Shown here piece by piece: positions 55,514-64,000 of a stretch of DNA of 64,000 nt (position 1 is the first letter of the stretch; every line of letters starts with the position of its first letter). The notes below the pieces were generated by a model. That model saw only the letters and a program-made list of their open reading frames with translations, had not been told where the DNA came from and did no database searches. Both the position numbers and the translations under genes were made by a program. Location of the stretch: contig JAJEKV010000027.1 in assembly GCA_021234155.1 (NCBI GenBank), positions 4,772,623 through 4,836,622 on the forward strand, in the 5' to 3' direction. Source of the DNA: Isoetes taiwanensis (Eukaryota > Streptophyta > Lycopodiopsida > Isoetales > Isoetaceae).

Positions 55514-57989
55514 ATGAAGATTTTATCTTGAAATTTAAGAGGAATTAAAGGTCCCCTTAAGAGAAGGAGGGCTATATCTCAGATTAGGGAATACAAGGCT
55601 GACATTATTTTGCTGCAAGAGCTGAGACTCCCCAACTTTAAATGTTCCAACCTGGCTGACTGGATTGGTCCAGGCCTGTCCTCTATCTGGATTGAGGCTT
55701 CTAACACTTCAGGGGGGGCTTTGTATAATCTGGAGAAATCTCACTCATTCTACCCTATATAACAGTCCATGTAATAGATGGCAAGTTGTGATCTTCAATT
55801 TCTCAAATTCCTTCTTTGGAATTATCAACATCTATGCTCCAACCAACTCGAGGGATAGAGAGTTAATCTGGCCTCAAATTAATAACTGGCTTCAAAATCA
55901 CAATTCTGTTTCTTGGATCCTAGCTGGTGATTTCAATAACACGCCCTGTGCTGATTTTAAATCCAACAACAACTTTAGTATGACTGTCAAAGAGAAGGAA
56001 AATTGGGAATCTTTGTTAGACGCACATCTCCTCAGTTATATTCCTTCTTCTACTGCTAAATTCACTTGGTCAAATAAACAGGATGGTCACTCCAGAGTTT
56101 ACTGTGCTTTAGATAGATTTTATGTTAAAAATTCTGAGTTATCTTTTTGGGACAATTGTGTTGTTTCCAGTGATGAGAGCACCTCTATTTCTGATCATCA
56201 GCCACAGTTCCTTGAGACTAAACATTCTCTGGGCATTAAGAGACAAGGAAATATTCCTTTTAAATTAAACTGTTCTATTCTGAGCAATGAAAAGTTCTGT
56301 GCTGACTTTAGTATGTTCTATAGCAACCTCCCGAGAAATAATGGTAATTTCTCAATGAAAGCTTTTTATTCCAAGATTAAGGCTGCCAAATCCTGGATCA
56401 AAGGTTGGTCCAAATCTTTGCATGCTCAGAAGAATGAAACAAAAAATAAGCTTTTCATTGCCATAAAAGAGGTCAGACCTAAGTTGCAGACAGATCCCTT
56501 AAATCCTTCTTTGCATCATATGGAGGATGATCTGGAGCATGATATTAAGAATATTGAAGAGTATGAAGCCAAAGGGGCTGCCATGAAAAGCAAGATTAAA
56601 TTTCATAATGACATGGATAATTGCAATTCCAAATTCTTTTTTAGAATTGCTAAGAACAGACTTCTCAAAAAGCAGCTCACTTCCATTCAAGATGACAATG
56701 GCACTATTCTTAATGATCCAAAGGGTATCTCTGATTTTCTTTCCTCTAAATACTCCTCTATTTTCTCTGATCAGCAAAATATCAATTGGGATACGCCTGA
56801 GGCTAAAAGTTATCTGGATATTCTTAACTCATTGCCTAATAATATTGTTGATCCCCTATGTGATCAAATTCTTAGAATTCCCTCAGAGGAAGAGATTAAG
56901 CAGATCCTAAATAGCCTGGCTAAAGGAAAAAGTCCTGGCCCTGATGGACTTCCTCCTGAATTTTACGTCAAATTCTGGGATCTCATCAAACAAGATTTGG
57001 TTCATATGGTTAATGGTTTTTGGTTATCCAGTCATTTGCACCCTGCTCTGTCCTCTGGATTTATTTCTCTTATTCCTAAAATTGACAATCCTGAGGCTTT
57101 TAGTGACTGGAGGCCTATTTCTTTGACCAACACTACTTATAAACTTTGTGCAAAAATCATAGCCAATAGAATCAAAGGTTTCCTCCAAAAAAATATTAGC
57201 CTGCATCAATCTGCTTTGTTATCTAACAGGTACATTCTTGATAACTATATTGCAGCCATGGAGGGCATGCATTGGGCTAAACTCTCGAACCAAAACTGTG
57301 TTCTATTGAAGCTTGACTTCTCTAAAGCCTTTGATACAGTCAGATGGGACTTTCTTACCCTCTCCCTTCAGAAAATTGGCATCCCAGCCAAATTGATTGA
57401 TTTGATTATGGGACTTAACATAAGAGCTCAGTCATCTATTCTTATTAATGGTTCATGAAGCAAGTTCTTTTCCTTGAACAAAGGTGTTAAGCAGGGGTGC
57501 CCTCTGGCCCCCTACCTTTTTATTATTGTTGCAGAAATGCTTACAAGGGTAATTCAGCACCATCAGCAGGAAGGAAACATTGAAGGTCTGTTGCTCCCTG
57601 ACAATGAAAACCAGCTATCTCTTATGCAATATGCTGATGACTCCTTCAGCTTCCTGAGGAATGAGATAAATAACATTGAATTTTTCTTGAATACCATTAA
57701 AGGATTTAGTGTTGCTTCTGGCATCTATCTAAATCAGCAGAAATGCACTATCTTAGGGGAGTCCAATCGACCTGATATTCTTGGCATCAAATGCTTTGGT
57801 TTTGACCATTCCTCTACTCTTCTTGGTATGCCCCTCTCTTTGGATACTTCTACTTCCCAACAGACGCAATGTAAGGTGGTTGGGGGCAGGGCCCAACCAA
57901 GCAATGTAGTGTGGTGTGTGGTAAGGTGGTGTGACGTTAAAACTACTATCTATCAAAAATCTCTGGTCCCCCATTGTTTCCAAAATTAG
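55514..57989 (+). pseudogene. L1-type LINE ORF2: AP-endonuclease and reverse transcriptase (inactivated)
   Basis: The frame starts MKILS; a TGA at 55529 replaces the Trp of the endonuclease motif SWN. A G7 run near 55710 causes a frameshift. Endonuclease motifs follow: FFGIINIYAPTNSRDRELIW, SWILAGDFNNTP and SISDHQPQFL. RT blocks are KGKSPGPDGLPPEFYVKFW, SGFISLIPKIDNPEAFSDWR, RPISLTNTTYKLCAKIIANR and LLKLDFSKAFDTVRWDF. A TGA at 57456-57458 interrupts before KGVKQGCPLAPYLF, and the catalytic motif is QYADDSFSF. The protein ends soon after LLGMPLSLDT, where a GTGGTGTG-rich insertion (about 57868-57945) disrupts it. RNase H and zf-RVT parts are absent. Confidence 0.9.
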
Positions 57990-58013
57990 AAGGAAGCTTA
58001 ATAATTATGGAAG

Positions 58014-58265
58014 TTGTCTATGAAATCTGACAATCGTTTACGCCAGAGAACAATCAATTTACTTAAGAAGGCATGTAGCTACGAGGACGAAGATGAAGAA
58101 GAGGGTGGTAATGCTTCAGCCTCTGTTGACAGTGACGAGGAAGATAACTCAAGCACTTCCTCAAGCGACAGCGAAAGAAGCGAAGGTGACGAAGATGGCA
58201 TAAATGAGGATGAAGATGTGCTGGATCCCTCTGTGATCGCTCCTCACACTTTTGTACATAACTAA
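58014..58265 (+). CDS. Acidic Ser/Asp/Glu-rich C-terminal fragment, unrecognised
   Basis: The frame starts with a basic helix (NRLRQRTINLLKKACS) and then has a long acidic tract (DEDEEEGG, DSDEEDNSSTSSSDSERSEG) before ending PHTFVHN and TAA. It starts just where the LINE homology ends. It looks like the last exon of some chromatin or transposon protein, but the family is not recognisable. Confidence 0.35.
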   Translation: MSMKSDNRLRQRTINLLKKACSYEDEDEEEGGNASASVDSDEEDNSSTSSSDSERSEGDEDGINEDEDVLDPSVIAPHTFVHN

Positions 58266-58566
58266 GTCTTGTAAAAAGACTGTAAATTTTGTATGTGAAT
58301 GTGAAGATTTTGTCTTCAATTTTTGAAAATACTACAATTTCAGTTGTAAACTTCACTTAAAGTTTTGGTTAAAATATATGTTCCCTCAAATTAGAGGTTT
58401 TCTCTAAAAACATACTTCATCCAAATTCTTATTGCTAGAAAAGTGTCACTTTGAAATAGCTAATTCTCTCATTGCACAACAAAATTAGTGATTTTGGGGG
58501 GGTCAAGATACAGTTTTATGTCTTTTTTTTTTTAAACCTCATTTTAGCCTTTTTTTTGAAAAAAAA

Positions 58567-58640
58567 GGGAATCTTCGAGGAATATTCCTTTTGATCCCGT
58601 TTCAACGATCCCCTCTCGTTTCTATTGCAACTCTGTTTTT
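58567..58640 (+). repeat. Terminus similar to the PIF fragment end
   Basis: GGGAATCTTCG at 58567 and, further in, CCCGTTTCAA and GCAACTCTGTT occur in the same order as on the - strand from 29196. This suggests a second, diverged PIF/Harbinger-type end. Confidence 0.4.
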
Positions 58641-58865
58641 GCTGCTTTGTCATGAAAGTCATCTTCTATACCAAGTCCAATACTTGCACACATGCATACA
58701 AATATCTATTTGATGGCAGTGCATCACTGGGCCTTAACATCTCCATTGTTATGAACAAGTGCAAGGTTTCAAAAATTTGTAGAAGACTTTGGCGAACACT
58801 TGGATCCATGGATTTCAAAATCCTGATGAAAAATCAGAATACAAGAACATATTAGATTTCGATAC

Positions 58866-58996
58866 ATGAGTAGATCTATACACACATTAGTAAACAAACA
58901 TGAGTAGATCTATACACACATTAATAAACAAACATGAGTAGATCTATACACACATTAATAAACAAACATGAGTAGATCTATACACACATTAATAAA
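58866..58996. repeat. 34-bp minisatellite, four copies
   Basis: The unit GAGTAGATCTATACACACAT plus 14 bases is repeated four times; copies differ at one position (TTAGT or TTAAT), and the last is cut short. Confidence 0.92.
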
Positions 58997-59335
58997 AGGA
59001 TGCATATACATTACCAGCTTATACACCATATAAAAGGCAGACATATGCAACATCAACCAAATACAATGCTCAGAAGCTTGCATTTAGATTTTGAATGTAA
59101 ATATATTCACCCCTTAACCCTTGCATTCTTAAGTCATTTGGATCTTTGCAGAAGTTGAAAGTTGGATTTGTGTAGCTCTAGAAAAGTTGGATTTAAGCTT
59201 ATGTATCTTTTATAAAGTTAAAAGAAGATCACTAGGGTATGGTTGCCTTCATTCGTGCATAGACCCGCGACCGCTCACCTCCCCTCCTTGAACATATATT
59301 GCAGACCATAAAGATAAAAAAATAATGGCTAAGAT

Positions 59336-59638
59336 TTGATGTCACGAGATAACAGCAACCATCCACCACCATTTACGAGCCCATCCACCACTATTTATAG
59401 ACTCCCGACTAAAAGTGTCATAATTTTCTTTCCCATCTATGTTTATCACACAGACATCTGTGTGATAAAGATAAATAGCTATTTGGAAGGGCTTTTTGAG
59501 GATGTAGACATCTGTCATGCTTGCCTCTTAAATATCTTGAAAAGCGTCGAAGAAGAGGATGGAGACCCCTTGCATAGTAGGAAGGAGACCCGCCTCGTGA
59601 AGGGGGCCATCAAAACCCTCCTCTTCCGCATACTCTAG
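59336..59638 (+). CDS. Unrecognised 100-codon frame
   Basis: The second half has a protein-like, charged helical composition (YLEGLFEDVDICHACLLNIL, then KSVEEEDGDPLHSRKETRLV). No start context or splice site decides its extent, and I recognise no domain. Confidence 0.2.
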   Translation: MMSRDNSNHPPPFTSPSTTIYRLPTKSVIIFFPIYVYHTDICVIKINSYLEGLFEDVDICHACLLNILKSVEEEDGDPLHSRKETRLVKGAIKTLLFRIL

Positions 59639-59760
59639 TTTTTTGTAACTATGCCAGAATAAGACAATATTTTGTTCATGTGAAATGCAAACAAGTGAGA
59701 TATCCAGAGAAATATGTTTTTAACCAATTTTGACTTTGAGTCTATATTAGCTAGTTGTTA

Positions 59761-59782
59761 CAACAACAACAACAACAACAAC
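59761..59782. repeat. (CAA)n microsatellite
   Basis: Seven CAA units in a row. Confidence 0.9.
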
Positions 59783-60015
59783 ACTAATAATGTATTAATC
59801 ATGCCCACGTTGGATCTTGAAGATTATGGGGCAAATATTTACAATTGATTTATTTTCAGAAGTAAGTTATGGTGAGAGTCCACTGGCTTTATGTAAAGAC
59901 CAAGGTCAAGTGGCCTCATGCCAAGGATAGTGTCTAGGTTTGTTTCTTCAATTCCAAAATTCTCCTGAATATCTGAGTATGCAGGACAATGTATGAGTAT
60001 ATGGTATTTCATCTT

Positions 60016-60980
60016 CTAATGCTTGGTGGTCACAGAAATGGCAAATCCATTGGAAACCCCTACCCATCTGCTTGTCTCAATACCAAGATGATGTGAACTT
60101 GTCCTGTATCTAGCAATCACTTGCTTGAGGTTTCTTGAGATATTGGATTTTAAATACTCTTGCTCAACATATACCAGCATTGAATTAATGTCATCTATGT
60201 ATTTTGTCATTCTACTACCTCGTACTGACCAGAGGCGTTCTATTGCATGAGTCTGCAATAAATCCTGAGCTCCTAGCTCTGAGCCCGGCAAATTTTCAAC
60301 TGTGACTCCCCCACCTATTCGCCCATTCCATAAGATCATGATGCCATCCTGATGCTCGTGTGAGCAAGAATGCTTGTTTAGATGGTCTATGGTCGGGCTG
60401 CAACTGAACTCTATTGGCAAAGTTAATTGCCTGGTAAAGTGCTTCCATCTCCAATGGGAACATGCCTGCCCCTGCTAGCATGATAGCAAAGGGCGTTTGA
60501 GTTTTCAACCCTAGTTCTTCTCTAAGAAATATCTTCAAAACCATCTCGATCTGTGTCCATTGCCTACATGATATATTAGGTCCCCAAATAGGAGAACCAC
60601 ACAGCACAACCGTCTGGACCAAGGCTTCGAACAATTCAAGCACCAGCTATCAAGATTAGCTTTCCTACATTTGGAAAGCATACCATAAAGCACATTTTTC
60701 CCACCTGAAATTCATTTTTGGATGCATTCCTCCATGAATATTTCGTTGCAAATTCTAGTCCCATGTATTTGTATGTGTTGACTATCTCCAATTCATGTCT
60801 CATATAGTTGAAAGATGGACGGTCTATGGTTCCTATTACCATGACTTTAGATTTTGATAAGTTAACCTGCATGTTTTTTTCATTACAAAATGATGTCAGA
60901 CTGTCCAATGTTATAAGAAACATTAAAATGTTTCCTACTACACTTTCGCAATACTCATTATCAATTGTGTCAAAAGTCAT
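60016..60980 (-). pseudogene. LINE reverse-transcriptase 3' half (different family)
   Basis: On the - strand, from 60980 down, the frame follows the region just after the RT catalytic motif: LDSLTSFCNEKNMQVNLSKS, KVMVIGTIDRP, then HELEIVNTYKYMGLEF. This FC....L.VN..K.K and Y.YLG pattern is typical of LINE RTs. The next piece (60643 down) reads VQTVVLCGSPIWG, EMVLKIFLREELGLKTQTPF and a further stretch to 60016. The palm core upstream is missing, and frames change near 60640 and 60300. The family looks unlike the L1-type copies elsewhere here. Confidence 0.75.
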
Positions 60981-61743
60981 TCCTCAAAAGTCATTCCTGA
61001 CCAACCTCATTGGTCCAATAAGGGCCACTCCATTATATGAATGTCCTTTAAGCTTGCGACTATATCCCGCACCCAAATGTAAGACCTGAGTTGGGGTTGC
61101 CGGTTATGCAGCTTGAGCTTCAAAGCCCGTTCAAAATTGATCCAATTTGGCAACATTATCACATTACATTAACAGGAACATTTGAGTCCTCCCCATAGCT
61201 TCTTATAGACATTACTAGTTTTAAACATTACTATAGTTTTGTTTTCATGAGAGCAAAACCTATAAAAACTAATAAATGTTTAGACAAGACCTTGGGTGTT
61301 ATGTTTCTCATTATTTGTTCTAAACTATTAGAGGATACTCCATAGTGGGAATATTATGGTTGTTATGAACCGAAACTCCATATCTAATAGGCACCAGAAC
61401 ACAAGCAATAGTTCGCAATTCAAATCTTGCATCTTTCTAAACTGACATGCGTCCATTATTACTAGGCATAATTAGAATCGTTAAGTGGGTCAATGTAGAG
61501 AATTGTTCGTTTGGGCGCCATCTCTATACAAACTCACTTTCTAGATGTAGGGGAGTCGGGAAAAAGAGAAACAAGGCCGCCGCGATAAATTTCTTGTATG
61601 CCTCGATAAATTTTTTGTATGTATAGAGGACATTTCTTCTGATGGAAACAGGCGACGGGTAAAGCAACCCTCATTAAACAAAAGACCAACCCCGGTGTCG
61701 AGTAAAAACCCTAACCCGACAATTTGTGAACCCTAGCCTGGCT
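60981..61743. other. Non-coding interval, upstream region of the methyltransferase gene
   Basis: No gene is visible. A duplicated AAAGTCATTCCT lies near 60975-61000, and a two-copy repeat of CTCGATAAATTT...TTGTATG near 61582-61622. GGCCGCCGCGATAAATTTCT here is close to GGCCGCCGCGACAAACTTCT near 26199, so a dispersed repeat is likely. Confidence 0.4.
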
Positions 61744-62690
61744 ATGGCGACGGTGGCCAGCAACTACGACGACCAAAATGACGAAGACGTTCCTACTTTG
61801 AGTGCTCATGCTCTTGCTGCCCTTCAACAATTTGCCCAAGAGCAGCAGCTTTTGCAAAGCGTGGATGTGGGCACAGCTATGGTGCCTGAAAATTGGGGCA
61901 TGAGCCAGTTTTGGTACGATCCTAACACATCTCAGGCCTTGGCCAAGGAGGTTTATCATCTAACTAATGAAAGTAGCGGCAACGGAAAAGTGGCCTGTGT
62001 TTCATGCCCCTCTCTTTTTGCCCAGATCAAGGTTTGTGCCAGGCGTTTTGTAATATATTTTTCTTAGGTTTTTGTTCAATTGCACACTTTGCATTGCTTC
62101 CCTTGTCAAACTATGTATTCCTTTTCTCTGATAACATAGGAGAATGCAGAAAGATTATCCTGCAATAGATGCCCGGTTGTTGGAGTATGACCATAGATTT
62201 GCTAGGTATGGTTCAGACTTCGTGTACTATGATTTTAATTCTCCAGAAGATCTGCCTCATGAATTACAGCATTCTTTTGAGGTGGTGATTGCAGATCCTC
62301 CTTATCTAGTGAGTCGATGGTCATACTTTGAAATTTATGACATGTCTTTTGTTTTTTTTTCTCACATCTAAATTTCTTTCTCTTTGTCAGAGTGAAGATT
62401 GTTTAAAGCAAATATCTAAGACCGTGAATTTCCTCTCTAAGGACATTGTTCAGTATCCTGTCCTTTTGCTAACTGGTATATTTATTATGTTTTTTTGCAC
62501 GTAACATCATTCAAACAATTTATTCTTATTGACTCTCATGCAAGCAGGAGCTGTCCAACAGGAATATGCCTTCAAACTTCTTGGATTACGGCCCACTCTT
62601 TTCAGACCTTCCCATCAATGCAAACTTGGCAATGAGTTCAAGTTATTCACCAACTATGACCCTACAAGAAGCCTAGGAAGCTGGGAATAA
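61744..62690 (+). CDS. EEF1AKMT1/EFM5-type eEF1A lysine methyltransferase (N6-adenine-MTase-like fold)
   Basis: Four exons join in frame: 61744-62031, 62150-62308, 62391-62475 and 62548-62690, giving 224 codons and TAA. The second acceptor is GCAG at 62146-62149, chosen because it keeps phase and gives [20 protein letters not shown] as in plant homologues. The N-terminal helix [17 protein letters not shown] is family-typical, followed by [13 protein letters not shown]. The motif I region is [10 protein letters not shown], the acidic loop LLEYDHRF, and the catalytic DPPY appears as [13 protein letters not shown]. The end is [15 protein letters not shown]. The family was first named N6AMT2 but the yeast and human members methylate a lysine of elongation factor 1A in the cytoplasm. 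Length and motifs suggest an intact gene. Confidence 0.9.
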
Positions 62691-64000
62691 AATAGACAAG
62701 TCTGGATGCTTTGTAGACCATCACAAGTATAATGAGATTTATACAGCTCTGGTTCATTAAAGATTGAACGTGTGATCTGGTCTCATCTCAATTTGCAGAT
62801 TATTGATCTAGTTAACTGTAGAAAGTTGGTCTGGCTAGTTTAGGTCGCCATGTGGTTCGGTCTACTATAATAAAATAACAAAAGTTAGTTGCTGAATTGA
62901 CTAACCTTCTGTCAAAGATGGCAGTCAAGGGACTGACTATGGTTCAAACCTTTAGATTTTTTTTATTGCTAGAAACTGAGACATAACAATCTGCAATTGT
63001 TTTTGAAGCCTGGGGACAATTTCCAGAGTTTTGAAGCTGTTTAAATATTCTATAGGAGCATCTTAGAGCCTTGACACAGTTCGGCCAATTAAATGACTTC
63101 GTTTGGAACAGATTATTGTTTAGCAAGAGGCATCCTACCAAAATACTTTGGTGGTACTAATATAAATCCAACGGGGCATTGCGGTTGCAGTCAGGGTGCA
63201 TCCCCATTAAGATGTTCCAGGCACTTGCATCCCCATTAAGATGTTCCAGGCACATGCCTCTGCCATGTGACAAAGGCAAGGCCAAAATTTTTATATACCA
63301 AGCTAATTCAAGCTAATAGCTAATATTATAAGACTCATAATTCACCACCAAAATCTCGGTGTAATTTAGCTATTCGGCAATGGTTTTGGCCACCTAGAGT
63401 TTTGCGACCAAGCTACAGAGATCAATATGGATAAGCTCAAAGTATAAGTTACCCTTGCTGTAATAAGTTACTCTAGATTTACAAAAATTTGATGCGGGAT
63501 ATGGCCAGCCCATTTGGATTCTTTCTATTTTACTCACTACATGGCGTTGGCAAGGAAATCGGTGGCAACATATGGTGTGAATACATATATTATATTGCCA
63601 CGTCACTGGCATAGAGCAGCATGTACACAACAACCGTATAAAGTTATACCCTAAAAAATGACCATTGGAACCATTGACATATGCCTGTAACCATTGCCGC
63701 GTGGCAATAACAGGGAATAAATTACTAATCGCATATTTTTTATTAGCCTGAATAACTTTAGCTAAACTTGCTCGATATTAATCCCAAAACTTTCTGTGGT
63801 TTAGCTAAACTCTACACATTTTTCCTCTCATACTTTCTAGCGTTTAGCTAAACTAACCCAAACATCATCCCAAAAATTTCTATGGTGTGGCCAACAGAAA
63901 ATATTAAACCAAATTACTATACTTTTTTTCAATATATTCCACTTATTTTTAGTCATTTTCTTTGTAAAAACATTCTAAATTAATGTTAACTAGCAAAGTC
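62691..64000. other. Non-coding 3' flank
   Basis: No gene is visible. The stretch holds a 29-bp two-copy duplication (63198-63254) and repeated GTTTAGCTAAAC palindromes at 63799-63810 and about 63842-63853, with a partial copy near 63757. Confidence 0.45.

Noticed and set aside
61744-62690. DNA N6-adenine methyltransferase
   Set aside because: Despite the DPPY motif and the old name N6AMT2, this family has been shown in yeast and human to methylate eEF1A lysine.

Overview
This is a window of plant nuclear DNA. Two ordinary, multi-exon plant genes can be followed from start to stop codon: an ERD4/OSCA3-type CSC1 calcium-permeable channel gene (19.1-22.0 kb, + strand, 6 exons, 722 codons) and a eukaryotic EEF1AKMT1/EFM5-type elongation-factor lysine methyltransferase gene (61.7-62.7 kb, + strand, 4 exons, 224 codons). 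Everything else is repeat-rich and mostly decayed: at least five non-LTR retrotransposon (LINE) segments, three Ty3/gypsy-type elements or fragments, a solo LTR, a tRNA-headed SINE, a PIF/Harbinger transposase fragment, a GC-rich foldback element and many micro- and minisatellites. Short GT-AG introns, plant-type gene content and this repeat load suggest a large-genome land plant. A seed-free plant such as a fern is my guess; the sequence does not prove it.

Layout. 0.9-3.5 kb: a divergent pair of unrecognised genes, one with a DUF8039-like domain typical of plant CACTA elements. 4.9-8.0 kb: the 3' end of a chromodomain Ty3/gypsy element with its 3' LTR. 10.8-12.2 kb: a SINE tail and a 5'-truncated LINE flanked by a 15-bp target-site duplication. 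13.4-18.8 kb: a GC-rich foldback followed by a decayed GC-rich LINE. 19.1-22.0 kb: the CSC1 gene. 22-28 kb: mostly non-coding, with a (GATA)n tract and a SINE. 28.1-29.2 kb: LINE and PIF/Harbinger fragments. 29.5-36.4 kb: the most unusual region. 37-40.9 kb: a gag-protease fragment of a Ty3/gypsy element. 41-58 kb: a LINE interrupted by a 371-bp solo LTR and by a complete 10.9-kb gypsy element with 2.45-kb LTRs. 58-64 kb: minisatellites, another LINE fragment and the methyltransferase gene.

The 29.5-36.4 kb cluster is the best candidate for something undescribed. On the - strand an intron-containing, now broken gene encodes a ParB/sulfiredoxin-like domain followed by a beta-class amino DNA methyltransferase. 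Diverging from it on the + strand is a gene for a Pro-rich, Cys-containing protein that resembles the N-terminal part of eukaryotic transposon proteins. About fourteen copies of an almost perfect palindrome (core TGTATTCCGGAATACA) lie in the introns and in the shared promoter region. Just downstream is an open 257-codon frame whose last ~100 residues are an unmistakable histone H3 fold, joined to a long acidic and aromatic N-terminal extension instead of a normal H3 tail. A DNA methyltransferase, a ParB-like DNA-binding domain, palindromic arrays and a histone variant in about 7 kb suggest a mobile element that carries its own chromatin or DNA-marking module. The functional link between these parts is inference.
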